Shown in pieces: positions 21,401 to 32,344 of a DNA stretch of 37,500 nucleotides (positions within the stretch are counted from its first letter, which is position 1; each line of letters begins with the position of its first letter). Below the pieces are notes generated by a model. That model was not told the DNA's origin, did not search any database, and saw only the letters and a list, made by a program, of their open reading frames with translations. The stretch is from Mesostigma viride. Lineage: Eukaryota; Streptophyta; Mesostigmatophyceae; Mesostigmatales; Mesostigmataceae. The stretch is from the NCBI GenBank assembly GCA_009746045.1, contig RPFO01000766.1:126001-163500 (forward strand). The letters are read 5' to 3'. The position numbers were made by a program, and so were the translations under genes.

Positions 21401-22616
21401 CATCACTCACGCCATCATCACGCATTTGTGACCCTTACTTGCTGTGCTATCCCATGTTCAATCGCCCCCTCATCAGACTTGTTATCATCATCCACCCATC
21501 GGCCTAGCCACCCTCATCCCCCAGCAGCTCCACGCTGGTCACGTACGTGTTGGTCTATGCGCACCCCGTGTTCATACACTACTATCTGTGATCCATGCTT
21601 TGTTATCATCCACCCACCGGCCTGGCCGAAGCCCCCCAGCAGCTCCACGCTGGTCACGAAGGCGTTGGTCTTGAGCGCGAGGCACATGGGCAGCATGTCG
21701 GCGTCATTGATGGTGGACACACGCAGTGACTGCGAGCGGCAGCCGAACGCGAGCATGGCCTCCGGCACGTGCGGCCTTCGAAGGGGGGAGACGCCAGCAC
21801 CAACACCGGCAACCGAGGAAGCGGCAGCAGAGGCGGTGGCAGCAGTGTTACCCGCCAGGTGCAGCGAAACAGGAAACACCCACAGCTCCACAACCAGCCG
21901 TGGCGTCGGCGGCGGAAGGCAGGGCCAGGGGGGCCAGCAGAGGCGTGTGCAAGAGTGGAAGGCCGCTGTTGCTGACATCACTGCCGTGTTTGTGCAGCTA
22001 TTTTTGTGCAGCCGCATTTGTGCAGGAGCCACTGAGCTCGTGCCACCAACCAGCCTGATTCAGAACGCCCAGCACTGCGTTGGCCGTTGGAGAGATGAAT
22101 GCTCCAGCGGTCAACCGTCAAACCCATACATGTGAGGGAAATTAATTAATTAGTTAATTAATTAATTAGTTTATTAATCAATTTACACGTATGCGTGGGG
22201 AATAGGGGTACCACAATCAGGCGGCAACACAGTGCTGGTGCTGGTACAAAAGTCTTTACCTTTTCTTCTTTTTCGTGGTTTCGACGATTCCAGCAATGCA
22301 TCCTGTTGTTCTGGAGATGCGTGCTGTTGTTCTGGAGGTGCATGCTGTTGTAGTGGAAATGCGTGCTGTTGTTCTGGAGATGTGTGCCGTTGTTCTGGAA
22401 ATGCACCCTACTATTCGGATAATGCATGCTGGTGTGCTACGTATTAATTAATCCTATTGTGAGGAAGACTTACCGGCTCAGCCGGTGGCAGTGTCCGATG
22501 TAGTCCTCGTACGGGTTGTTGGCCGCCTCGTCCGCCTCCTGCTTCCCTGAAACGCCGGTGCTGACCCCTTTGGTGTGCGCCTCTGCCTCCTTTAAGGCCA
22601 GCATCTCCACCGCCCT
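18391..22616 (-). CDS. RNI/NLRC3-type leucine-rich repeat protein, four 3' exons
   Basis: Minus-strand exons with GT-AG borders and matching phases: 22616-22474, 21775-21618, 19480-19276 and 18682-18391 (798 nt, 265 codons plus TAA). The later exons read as ribonuclease-inhibitor-type repeats: GAIHLAEALKHNTNVVDVDI, CEVKPLGATALSHWL, LSLEGCDVRCKGTQALADAL, LTILNLKRNSIGDAGAKALA and LTSLDLSRNNISEEGLTAL. Each pairs an LxxLxLxxN/C strand with a helical GAxALAxAL part. These folds bind proteins or act as scaffolds; no catalytic or NACHT domain is seen in this window. The first listed exon is charged and helical (AVEMLALKEAEAHTKG, then NNPYEDYIGHCHRL). A CTGCAG acceptor precedes it and an in-frame TGA lies upstream, so a 5' exon is expected but was not found. 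An ATG inside that exon (22604) is an alternative start. The introns hold a 26-bp minisatellite and a MITE-like element. Confidence 0.8.
19503..20384 (-). repeat. 26-bp minisatellite, about 34 copies, in an LRR intron
   Basis: The plus-strand unit is GCATGGCGTAGGAGAAGGGT followed by CAGCGC. Variants are CCAGYG, CAGTGC, GATACGGGTC and GTGTAGG. It starts about 20 bp upstream of the acceptor of the 19480-19276 exon, so branch point and polypyrimidine functions must be squeezed into the short unique segment or supplied by the array. Confidence 0.96.
20451..20556. repeat. 21-bp tandem repeat with AACGTT core
   Basis: Five copies of AAGCTAACGTTACAGTAGTG plus one base, the first with AATGTT. Each contains the palindrome AACGTT. 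It lies in the same LRR intron as the 26-bp array. Confidence 0.9.
21001..21383. mobile_element. MITE-like element with 36-40 bp terminal inverted repeats
   Basis: The left end (21001-21038) begins ACTATACTGTAGTGGTCAAG and continues ATCACTTTGCGACAAAC. The reverse complement of the right end (about 21341-21383) reads the same, with a 3-nt insertion (ACTATACTACCGTAGTGG) and one extra C. Inside, the motif TTTTGGGTCGCAAA occurs at about 21090, 21296 and 21330. At 383 bp with no coding capacity, it fits a miniature inverted-repeat transposable element. A target-site duplication is not obvious. It sits inside the LRR intron 21617-19481. Confidence 0.75.
21481..21673 (-). repeat. Partial duplication of an LRR exon 3' end and its donor
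   Basis: The segment 21602-21673, which holds the end of the 21775-21618 exon and its GTGGGT donor, recurs at 21481-21556, 121 bp away. Shared pieces are GTTATCATC, CCACCCA-CGGCCT-GCC and CAGCAGCTCCACGCTGGTCA plus CG. In the downstream copy the donor GT is changed to GA, so it cannot act as a donor. Confidence 0.8.
22138..22452. repeat. TTAA tracts flanking a 21-bp tandem repeat
   Basis: AATTAATTAATTAGTTAATT-type tracts at 22138-22180 and a short TATTAATTAAT at 22443-22452 bracket about 260 bp. Within it, 22298-22430 holds six degenerate copies of TGCTGTTGTTCTGGAGATGC plus one base. The bracketed ends show only a few matching bases when inverted, so I do not call a second transposable element. 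Confidence 0.7.
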
Positions 22617-23285
22617 CTGCAGGTTGAGAGCAGTACGCGCGATGCGGTGCAGTGGTGGGAGGCGACAGAATCATCACGACAATCGCCCCCCCAAAGAAGA
22701 GAGGAACAACATTCCTTTCTTTGCGGAACACAATGCTAGTGTGAAAATATCAAATCTACTTATGCACAGGCGGTCTTACTCGTCGTGTCATCTGCACCCT
22801 TCCTCAGCACATTCATTCCTCTCTCCTTGCACACGCATCCGGTACTGGTAGCCTCTCGGAACATACCCATCCGCCAGCCCTGGGCTCTGCCAGCCCCGTG
22901 ACATAGTTTATTTACTGTGCATTGTAGTTTTTGCATTTAGTGGATGTCGATGGATGCCGATAACTGAGCCACCCGTACAAGAGACCGGCGGACCGTGAGG
23001 GAAGACAGACAGACCGTCATCCTAGACAAGCCCAACCGTGGCAGGCGACCTTGCCACTGAAAGCTTGTCGCTGGGATTTCCCATGTAGATGTACACTCGC
23101 GCGTGTGCAGGCACGCGCGTGTACAGTCGCATAACTTGTGTGCGTGCTCACAGGCATGCAAGCCCTAGCCATCCACCCGTGTACTGGAGTGGGCATCCAA
23201 GAGGGAGCCACGTTGAAGGGGGCGCTGTCTCGCCAAGCAGGGAGCGTGCCCTGCCCATGCCAGTGTCTTTGCTAACGGACCGCGT

Positions 23286-23425
23286 GCGGTCATGTGTGAC
23301 CACCGACCACCATATTTCGGAGCCAGCGGTCACACATGACCGCTGGATTTTGGTGGCTGCGGTCACACATGACCGTGGGATTTTGGTGACCGCGGTCACG
23401 GGCAGGCTGCGGTCACAGGTCTAGT
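23286..23425. repeat. Palindromic GGTCACACATGACC repeats
   Basis: Tandem 33-bp units, each carrying GGTCACACATGACCG followed by GGATTTTGGTG, are preceded by an inverted half (GGTCATGTGTGACC). The core is nearly self-complementary (GGTCA...TGACC), so the region can fold into several alternative hairpins. A diverged copy is at about 24830-24885. Confidence 0.8.
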
Positions 23426-24012
23426 CTTGTGACCCTAGCCACGTCTGGCAGCAGGTTGTGGGTCCAACGGCCGGTCAGTGGTCTGTCAGGAAACTTCAAG
23501 CTGTACGGGTTTCGTCAGAATCAGATTTTAGAATCGGGTTCACTCAACAAGGTAGGTAGGTATTTACTAGTTACCACTAAAAAGACGTCAGTTAGACTCT
23601 AGTCTATTATTAGTTCTTAAGCAGAGAGCAGCGACGTTGAGGACCTACCCACCTAGGGCTTTTGCCTTACAAAATACCTGATAAATGAATTCCCTGCGTT
23701 CTTGACTGTGCGGGTAGTCATTGATGGCTGACGACGTCGAAAACATTATGCTCGTTCCCTAGACTGGCGGAGATCAGCAGTGCAATAATCACTATGAACA
23801 AAGGAACAAAATAACAAGCTTGATATCTAGGTAGCGCTGCTATAATGGGTGGGGACTAAGCTTGCCCTCTAGCATGAAATACGAACATGTCGGGTTAAAC
23901 GACAAATCGAACATGGCCAGCAAGAATAAAAAAAGTCTAGTATAAGAGTGGCCTCGGCCTCAGGCGGAGCTATGGGCGTAGGTTGAGTATTGTGGCTCAT
24001 TCCACGAAAGTC

Positions 24013-24143
<131 letters not shown>

Positions 24144-24986
24144 CAGGCATAGCTGGCCGCAGCCCTCCTGACAACACCATGCCTGAAGCAAGGCCTGATT
24201 CGGCACCATCGTCAGGCAACTTGCAGCCGCCTGGGAATGTGAATAGTGTCAGAGCTAGTTGCCGTTAGGAATCTAACGAGACGAACAAGGGGAAGAGGTC
24301 TGGGGCGAGTGGCCATGACTCCACTTCTGACCCATTGCTCCTTTGATTTTTCTTACCCACAATCTTGTGGAAGATGTGGGCGTTTGGGCGCCGTGATGGC
24401 CTTAGGCCTATGCAAGAAGATGCTTAGTGTCTATTAAGTGAGACAACCACAGTGAAGGATGTATGCTATTGTTTTATGTAGCATTCGCAGTCAAGCAGGT
24501 AGGATCGAGTTTTTAAACCGCCATAGCCGTTGGACCATGCCCCATGGCCCAAGGGCCAAGTCACAGGTGTAATCATTGATGTGTATTATGAATGCGCCAT
24601 TAGGGTAAGCCAGTTTGTGTGTATGCTCAAGGCTTAAGGCCCAAGGGTAAAGGGTCATCTAATTTTATTGATGCAGGAATTCCACGTCAGAACAAACTAC
24701 TAAGTTGTGATGTAAGTAGACTAAAGCCAAAGTGCCTATGACCCCCCCTGGGCCCCCCACAAGCCTAGGCTGAGGCATTCAAGCGTATAACACATCACAC
24801 ATAGTGCTTGCAACAGAGCTATGTAAGGTCATGAGCGACCGCAGGATTTTGGTGGCCGAGGTCATCGCGACCGCAGCCCAAAAACCATTAGCAAAAACAC
24901 TGGCCCATGCCATGGGAACTAGTTGCACATAGACACAATAACTGAGGAGAAACATCGCACATTTAGTAACATGCTAATATACTCAT

Positions 24987-26405
24987 TTAGGACCTCGCCT
25001 GGAAGTAGGCGTCCAGCTTCTCCACGCGGGCGTCCAGCCCCACCATCATCTTCTCCAGAGAGGCAACCTTGAGCGTCAGCAGCTCCACCTCTGCTGTCGA
25101 CGCGGACCCAGACGCGGTCGGGTCGGATTCCGATGAGGCGGGTGCCGATGCAGTATTGGGGACTGGCTTTCCATCGTGCCCATTGGCCGGTTGGGTCTCT
25201 GCAGGGTCCCCCTCCCCATGTCCTGTGCTGCCCGCTGGCTGCGGCAGCCTGTTGGCATGCGCACAGGGAGGAAAGACAGGGGATGCAGGACAGGGACGGG
25301 GAGAAAAGGTGAAGCCTTGTGGGAGTGTTTGGGGTGAAGGGCGTGCTGCACCGTCTGAACCCATTTGGCCAACTAGTAGCACATGCTGTCATCGTAACTG
25401 TTTCAACATGGAGCGGGAGACTGGGCGTGCATGAAGTTGGCATATGCCAAAGAGGGTCCTCTCGTCACCCTCACAAAGGCACTCTCCTCCTGGGTTAGGC
25501 AGCCTATGGGGCACGCAATCCCTGTCTAGCATCAGTGAATATACTCCCGTAGCATTCGTGGCGAGACCCCAGTGGCTATCTCACTTGATACCCCCTATTG
25601 GCTATCTCACTCGATAGCCCTAGTGGTTATGGCACTTGGTAGTTGGTACCCCCTAGTGGCTATGGTGGTTGCTCACTCGATACCTGCGTGAGCAAGTAGG
25701 GCAGCATCAATGCAGCACTAGCGTGCCAAGTGCATGAGTAGGGGATCAGGGAGAGCCACCCGGTGGGCCTCTTTTGATGCTGGACAGATCACAGGATCAC
25801 ATATCACGTCATGATGACTGTCACGACATAGCTTTCCAAACAACACCGGACGCCAATGTCGGGTTACCTTGCACTAGGCAAACGGCCGTGTGTATACTCA
25901 CCAATTCCCACTCCCAAACCAGCTTGGGAAAGCCCAACAACCCTCAGCTCCGCATTGCTAGTAAGCGCGTGTATTTACCAAGTCACTATCGCTGCTTCCA
26001 CCAATGCACGTCAATAAAGTCAACTCTCACAGCGGCAGGTTCAGAAATATTGGTGGAAAAGTTCCTATGTCGTCCCGCCGCACACCGTGACGCTATCGTC
26101 CCAAGTCTCGCTGTCGCACATATATACCCAGCAAGCTGAGCTTGATCTGCTAAAACGTACGCATTTTCTTGAGAGGCGATATCACAAAGTCTTTTGTGCA
26201 GGTCCAGCTCCTCGTCAGATGTCAAGACGGCCTGACAGCCAGAACACGCGCGCGCCATTGTCGACCCAGCCGGCACATATCGAAAGTTATTCTCAGCGGG
26301 GAGGGTGACGGCGCCTTTCCCGGAGTGCGTGTAGGTGGCAACCTTAGGGCTATCTGTTTCTGGTGATGGAGGCGGTGCGTCGACGTCGGCAAATTCCCCC
26401 GCCAT
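24987..26405 (-). CDS. C2HC zinc-finger and coiled-coil protein, two exons
   Basis: Minus-strand exons 26405-26128 (donor GTATAT) and 25248-24987 (acceptor AACAG) join in phase 2 to give 179 residues plus TAA. The start is the first ATG (MAGEFADVDAPPPSPETDSP). Residues 54-74 form a C-x2-C-x12-H-x3-C finger (CSGCQAVL to LHKRLC), a spacing similar to small C2H2/C2HC or UBZ-type ubiquitin-binding fingers; which one cannot be told by eye. A Pro/Ser/Ala-rich linker (about 93-145) follows. The C-terminus is a predicted coiled coil (TAEVELLTLKVASLEKMMVG, then LDARVEKLDAYFQ) with heptad spacing of Leu, Val and Met. The combination suggests an adaptor or oligomeric protein of the cytosol or nucleus, but I do not recognise a named family. 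An extra exon in the 0.9-kb intron cannot be excluded. Confidence 0.65.
25560..25685. repeat. Degenerate GTGGCTATCTCACTCGATAC repeats in intron
   Basis: Four or five diverged copies of a 26-30 bp unit (TGGCTATCTCACTYGATA plus CCCCCTA), decaying to the right. They lie in the intron of the zinc-finger gene. Confidence 0.7.
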
Positions 26406-27067
26406 CAGCGATGGAGGATTGTAGCGAGCTACTGCCCCACGCTTCGGACACGCGACTTCCTGGCGGCATTTCTTTCGCAGTAGAGCTTTCTAAAGAGCTG
26501 GTGTTCAAAGGCTAGGGGGCACGCGACAGAAAACAAGGATTAGACGGGCCTGTGGAGCATTGGTCACAGGAGGAAGTCGCCCTTGCTAGTCGTTGTTGCA
26601 GGTGGCAATGCGGTGGCGACGATCATGTCCTGCCTCCGAGGCCGTTGTTACCGTCTTGACGGGACTCCGACAACGTCTTTACATGTAGGGATTTTTTTTT
26701 TTTTTGAGACTTCCGGGTAAATGGGTATTTAATATTAACCAATGGGATTGCTTTATTGCTTTGATTTTTATTTTTTGAGACTATATCGATGTGCACATGT
26801 GGTTTGGCTAAGCTTAGCCGCCTAGCGGCTAAGCTTAGGTAAGGTTTACGAAACATTTCAAACTTTTCATTAAAATTATATTAAAATATTTAAGCGCGAC
26901 GCACAGCGTCTCCACAGACATTTTTCTACCTACAAATGTTAATAATTATTCTGGCGCTGTCACAAGGTCCGGCCGGCGACTTGCGCCGGAAATGCGCGGA
27001 CTACACAAATTAATTCGGCACACGGCCACGTCCAGGCTGTTTGGGATCATAAAAAGACTTTCCTCAC
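26406..27067. other. Intergenic AT-rich stretch
   Basis: No supported gene. It holds a T tract at about 26691-26705, a perfect hairpin at 26808-26838 (separate entry) and AT-rich sequence up to the LINE flank. The promoter of the minus-strand zinc-finger gene must lie in its left part. Confidence 0.5.
26808..26838. other. Perfect 14-bp inverted repeat, loop CTA
   Basis: CTAAGCTTAGCCGC, loop CTA, GCGGCTAAGCTTAG. The arms pair without mismatch, and each arm contains the smaller palindrome CTAAGCTTAG, so a cruciform or a dimer-type fold is possible. No tail of T makes it look like a terminator. Confidence 0.85.
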
Positions 27068-27270
27068 GTGACTTAGTGTTTTCCTGTTGACATCATGCCC
27101 ATTTAATATTAATGCTGCTGTTAAAAATTAAAAAATTAAATTATAACATGTCTCCGTTGGGAGATCATGTAGCACATATTCCACTAGGTTGGATGGGTGG
27201 TGTGGAGGAAGCCGCGTAATCGAACTAACCTAACTCTAAGCTATATCTAGTCTAGAAAAGCCTATCTACG

Positions 27271-30200
27271 CTACTCATCAAAACGGCTCCTCCGTTTGGG
27301 GGGAGGCGGCTTGCCCACAGGGGCTGGCGTGTGCGCCTTGACAATCTTCTTCCACCGCGTCTTGTCCTGCATGGCAGTCCAAAGACGGGAGAGAGAGTGG
27401 ATGCGGTACTCAAACTGGGCTGGGACCACTAGGTCGTCCAGCAACATCTGGGTATAGGTCATGGCATGTTTCCCTACCTTTTTAGGAATGTTCTTGGGGC
27501 CAGGCCAGGTCAAAATGTGCCGCCCCGGTTGGCCGAGCCGCTGGGGACCGGCCAGACCAAGGGCGGTGTCGACCTGGCTGGTGCGAGCAAGATGTCCTAC
27601 AAATGCTATCCTACGTTGTCTAATCTCGTCCGAAATACGCGGCATACCGTGATACAAAGACTCTAAGGACCTACGCTGAGAAAACCCGACATTCAGGACC
27701 TGTCGGAGCATCCGGGTTACCGTGCCGTCTAGCTTGGCTGCCAGTGTTGCCGTGAGTGTCCACGCCTCGGCGCCATACGTGAGCACCGTGAGGACGAGGA
27801 CCTTGAAGAGCATGCGCTTGCGGTGCTCGTCCAGGCCCTTGGAGCGCCAGTAGGTGTTGAGCGAACGGAGCTTGGCCCAGGAAAGGCCGATGCGGGTGTC
27901 CACATCGTCGGCAGTGTCCGGAAGCCAACTCCCCAACAGCTTGAAGCGGTCGCGGAGTGGGACCTCCGTCCCGTCGAGCAGGCGCGGCAGCGGTGGGCGA
28001 CTGGAGGCCCCAATCACCATCGCCTCAGTTTTGACACTAATCTCCAACCCCACCGCCCTCGCCTCCAGGCCCAGACAGTCCAGCCAGGTCTGAATGTGCT
28101 CGGGGCGCGCGATGAGGGTGGTGTCGTCCGCATAAATCAGGTCAGCCAGGCGGTAACCCGTGCTAACCCCGCCGTGCCCACGCTCGTTAAGGATGTCCAA
28201 GCCTGGCTCGAACCCCTTAAGAGCAGTAAAGCGCGCACGTGCCTGGCGCATGACGTGGTCCACGACAATAATGAACAGGTATGGAGACAGGACACAACCT
28301 TGCCACACCCCGTGGTGAAGGGGGAATGGTGGGGTGGTGCCTTCCGCAGTCCGCACTACTGCCTGTGAGCCCTCATACAGTCGGCGAATGGCAGCAATAA
28401 ACGCTGGTGGCACGCGGTCCAGAGCTAGGATGGCCCAAAGAGCCTCCCAGAGGACCGTGTCAAAGGCCTTGATATAGTCAACAAAAATGAGGACCAGCGG
28501 CAAACTGTCAGGGGGAAGGCGACGCACCTCCTCCATCAACCGGCGCGCGACAAACACAGCCATGACAGTGTTACGACCACTACGGAAACCCATCTGAGAC
28601 TCACCCAGGTGTGGGTCCAGCGCGGCGCGGAGCCTGTGCAGCATCATGCGCATGAAGACCTTCAGCGCGGCGCTCTGGAGGCAGACACCCCGGTAGTTAC
28701 CGGGGTCAGCAGCAGAGCCCTTCTTGTACAGCATGACGCGGATGGCCGTCTGCCACTCAGCAGGCGGAGGCTCGTCAGAGAGCAGGACACGGTTGCAGAA
28801 CGCCAGCAGAAGATCCCTAACCGCCAGATCAGGGGTCTTCAGCAGCTCAGCAGAAAGGTGGTCGGCACCGACCGCCGCATCGTACCGCAGGCGAGCAAGG
28901 GCGCCGTCCAATTCCTCCAAAGTGAAGGGGTGGACGACGTCGTTGGTGGCAAGGCAGCCCTCCTTCAAGGCGGGGACTTGGTAGTCCGCGGCCGAGGAGG
29001 GGGGCGCTGGCGGCGGCGGGGGTCCGGCGACCCCGAGGCGGGCGGCCGTCTCGGGGTGAAGCGGCGGGGGGGGGCGCGAGCCCCACCGGTCAAGGAAACA
29101 TTGTGGGCCAACCAGCGGTCAAGGCTTACCGGCGCCGTGCCGTCCCCCGTGTGCTCCACCGGGGTGCGCTGCCGCCGGCCGCCGAGCCGGTCGAGGTGGT
29201 ACCACATGTCCTTGCCCTGGTTGCGAGCCTGGCAGGCCTTGGCATCCGCGATGCACTGGGCCGCCTCCGCGTCCTGAGCGTGCTCGTAGGCCTCCACAAG
29301 GGCGGCCTTGAGCAATGGTTTCTGCAGCGGGTCCCGGTTACGCTTGAGGCGGTGCCGGGCGGCCAAGACCTTGGGGTCCTGGCGGTAGAGCGGGCCGGGG
29401 CGGCGGCGGGGCATGACCGGCAGGTGCCGGGCCGCCAGCAACGGGGCACGGGCCGCAAAGCCCGCAAAAATGGCTGCGTTGGGGGCACCATTGTCCAGCT
29501 CGTCGACGTCCGCCCGGGCGTCCAGTGCCGACAGGTACTTCCGTCGGCACCAGTTCCGCTCGTGCTCGGCGTCCGTCCAGTCCTCAGGATCTCCCTTGAC
29601 CGGACGTAGAGCAGACCAGTCAGGGCGGACCACTGGGGCGCGGCGCGCGGGGACGTGGAACCGGAGCCGAAGGGTCGCGCGCACCAACCGGTGGTCAGAG
29701 CACACCGTGGGCGTGTCAAACACTCGGGTGTCCAGAACCGAGGTACACCTGGGCTGCCGTACCACCACGTAGTCCAGACAGGCCTGACGGCCGTTAGGGC
29801 CACGAAAAGTGACCAAGTCCTGGGAGGGACGTTGGAAGTGGCAGTTGACAGCAACCATCCCGCTATCCCGCAAAAAGGCAGAAAACAGGGGGTGTTGTCA
29901 TTAGCAGCAGTGTCAGCAGGCGCAAAGCGACTGCCAGCAGTACCCACGGGGAGCGTGGCATTGGCGTCTAGCAGCATAACCAAAAAGTGGCGGGCCGGGG
30001 TGGCCCCCTCAAGGCTATGCAAGTCCTCGAAGAACTTCTGGCGTTCCAACGCAGGTAGACCACTATGGGGTGCGTAGCCCACCCCCACCGTGAGGTGGTG
30101 TTTAGACCGCCCCTCGACGGAGGTGAAGTGTGCTACCATAAGGCGTGGCGTTAGAAACTTAAGCGTGCTGAGGCTAGCAACTGCCAGCGGCGAACACAAA

Positions 30201-30745
30201 AGACCAACACCACCTTGGCCAGACGTACCGCTGCCAGCAAAGTAAAACCTCCAGCCACCCGCCAAGCGAGCAGTGCTCACCATGCCAAGTGGCACCGTGC
30301 GGCGGTGTTCCTGGACGCCTAATATAGATACACGATGCTCAATGCAGAATGCGACTAGCTCCTCTACCCGGCAGCTATGGTCGTCATCTAGCAGTGTGCG
30401 GGTGTTAAAAGTGGCAAGGGCCAAGGATGCCTGCTGGCCCACCAGGGGAGGACGACGATGGATGATGGGGGTGGATGCGGCGGGGGGTGGAGGTGGGGGT
30501 GAAACGGAGGGGGGAAGTGAAGCGGTAGAAATAGTGCTTTTCATCGCATTTATTTTGTCCTGCAAGCGTAGGATGCGAGCCTGCCGCTTGCTCGGGGTAT
30601 TCGGGGTTGGGGCTGATTGCACAACGCCGAGGCGTAGGTAATCGAGCAAACGTTGGGTTTTACGAATCTGACATTTGACAGATGAGGTTGTGGCCCGAAA
30701 TACCGGCACCACCATGGCTTTCACCCGACGGTTAGGTCGAGGCAT
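27271..30745 (-). pseudogene. LINE ORF2: APE endonuclease and reverse transcriptase, frameshifted
   Basis: Read from 30745 down. The endonuclease part shows ATFNTRTLL (Asn), VQEHRR (catalytic Glu), VGYAPHSG, MLLDANA and, after a shift, LDYVVV and the C-terminal SDHRLVRATL signature (Asp-His pair). The reverse transcriptase frame (28968 down to 27271, TAG) has FRSGRNT, the A-box FVDYIKAFDTVLW, HHGVWQGCVLSPYLF and the C-box YADDT with two catalytic aspartates, then the thumb and a QRRIAFVGHLAR segment typical of LINE C-termini. Two frame breaks occur, at the G5 run 29888-29892 and the G9 run 29066-29074. Each is repaired by one extra base, and the corrected span is 1159 codons, so it is either very young or broken only by consensus errors. 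There is no CCHC knuckle at the end; the tail is basic (PPPKRRSRF). Confidence 0.9.
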
Positions 30746-30819
30746 GGTAGTGGAACGGGACTGTTTAGAGGCTGTCTCCGAAGCCTGTTAGCCGCGAGCC
30801 GACGAGGAAGGTTGTCTAC

Positions 30820-32025
30820 CTACTGGTCACCACCAGGGGCAGCACGCTTCTCACCACGAGACTTCTCACTACGAGACTCTGCACCCGTGGTGTTAATCTC
30901 AACACCTTCAAAGTAGGCAACCCAGCGACCATCCGTCTTCAAACGCATCTGCACACGCTTCCCCCCTGTACGTACCCATCCCGGATGGCCACGACCTTCG
31001 CGTGATTCCAGACCTTGCTCCTTGCCGCCAGCTGTGCAGGGGTGTAGTCCTCGTCCATGCTGATGGGGCTGCCCTTGAGCAGGCGACGGGCGCCCATGAC
31101 CCGTTTCTGGTCGTTCACGTGGGCCATGGTGACCAAAACCAGGCCAGCTGGGCCTGGCAGGCGAATGGCCCTTTCAATGGTCACGTGATCCTGCAGCTGC
31201 AGCAACCCCAGAACGCGGGTCCCCGCAAGGCCTCGGTAAGTGCGCGTGCGGTGTCATGCTTGCCCCTCTCAAAATCCTTGAGAATGATATTGCGTTGGCG
31301 GAGCTGAGCCACATTCTGTGACGCGACTGCGGTGGCAGCCGACTTAGCCGCCTGGGCGACTATGGCATCCAGGTTCTTCCCCGCCGCATCCGCGAACGTG
31401 ACCCGCTTGGGGGGGGAGGTGGCCATGGCCGCCTTTAATTCCAGCAATGTGGCTTGGGTGACAGCAGAGTTAGCAGCCAAAGACTTGAGCGCACCTTGCA
31501 CAGACTTGAGCTCAGAGGTGAGCGCCTGCAGCTCAGTGGAGTCGGCTGCGCCGGCAGGGGTGTCGGCATCGGCCGAGGTGTCGGATGCGGCCGCGATGGT
31601 CGCCAGCGGTTTGCAGAGTTCAGGGCAGCATGTAAAGAGGCAGGAGGTGCGTAGCTGATCGTCTTCCCATTTCAGCCACTCCGCGGAGGGGTCATCCGCA
31701 ACTGCGCCGGTCTTGGGGTGGCGGATGCTGTCTTCGGCTTCGTATCGAAGTTTGAGGATTTTCTGCACGTGCCGACCGGCATGGTGAAAATGGCCGCAAT
31801 GTCGGCCGGTTCCAGGCGACCGAGGCTTGTATATTTGGTTAAATCAGACGGTGAGAGCGGTGACGTTTCAGGCGTGGGGGTAGCCTCGACGGCCATGGAA
31901 GTGATTTCCGTAGTACGCGGCTTCTTGGGAGCGGCGGGAGCGGTGCCGGCGAGGGGGCTGGCTGCGGCAAGAACGTCTTCCAGCGAGCGGTTTTCTGGGG
32001 CGGCAGGTGTCGTAGCGGTCTCCAT
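30820..32025 (-). pseudogene. LINE ORF1 (RNA-binding accessory protein), frameshifted
   Basis: Starts at METATTPAAPENRSLEDVL (32025) and ends at a TAG at 30820, 74 bp before the ORF2 start. The Ala/Pro/Thr-rich N-terminus leads to VQKILKLRYEAED (31765 down), a helical segment with heptads (LQALTSELKSVQGALKSLAA) and a conserved-looking C-terminal part (VTIERAIRLPG, LVLVTMAHVNDQKRVMGARR). Position and layout match LINE ORF1 proteins, which coat element RNA; an RRM-like fold is possible but not demonstrated. Frame breaks occur near 31765, in the C4 run near 31207-31210 and in the C6 run 30961-30966. The last two are each fixed by one added base. Confidence 0.75.
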
Positions 32026-32315
32026 AGCTGCGGGGAAGATGTCGAATGCTGGGCGGGGGGCGCAGGCGTGCTATTCACGAAGAGGATGCCGCCATGTCGA
32101 TTCGAAAATAGCGATATCTGCTGGGCAGGCCGAGGTCGAGAACGTACGAAATCGGGGACGATAGCTGCCGGAAATTATACCAGCATGTTCGTCGTCAAAA
32201 GACGAGTCGAATGCAACAAACCCGACTAAATTTCATGGCCTAAGTCGAAAGTTATGAGCATTCTCGGCAGCCATAGCTCGGCATAATTTTCGCGCCAAAC
32301 ATTTGCATGTATGCT

Positions 32316-32344
32316 AGTGTGGCATGCCAGAGGCATGCCACACT
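32316..32344. other. Perfect 13-bp inverted repeat, loop AGA
   Basis: AGTGTGGCATGCC, loop AGA, GGCATGCCACACT. It lies within the presumed 5' UTR of the minus-strand LINE, about 45 bp inside its 5' border. A hairpin here could sit in the LINE transcript. Confidence 0.85.

Noticed and set aside
22138-22452. Second TTAA-flanked transposable element
   Set aside because: The inner ends share only a few bases when inverted (ACGTA), too little to call terminal inverted repeats.
27823-30641. Long plus-strand frames opposite the LINE
   Set aside because: They are shadows of the GC-rich minus-strand ORF2; the RT and endonuclease motifs are all on the minus strand.
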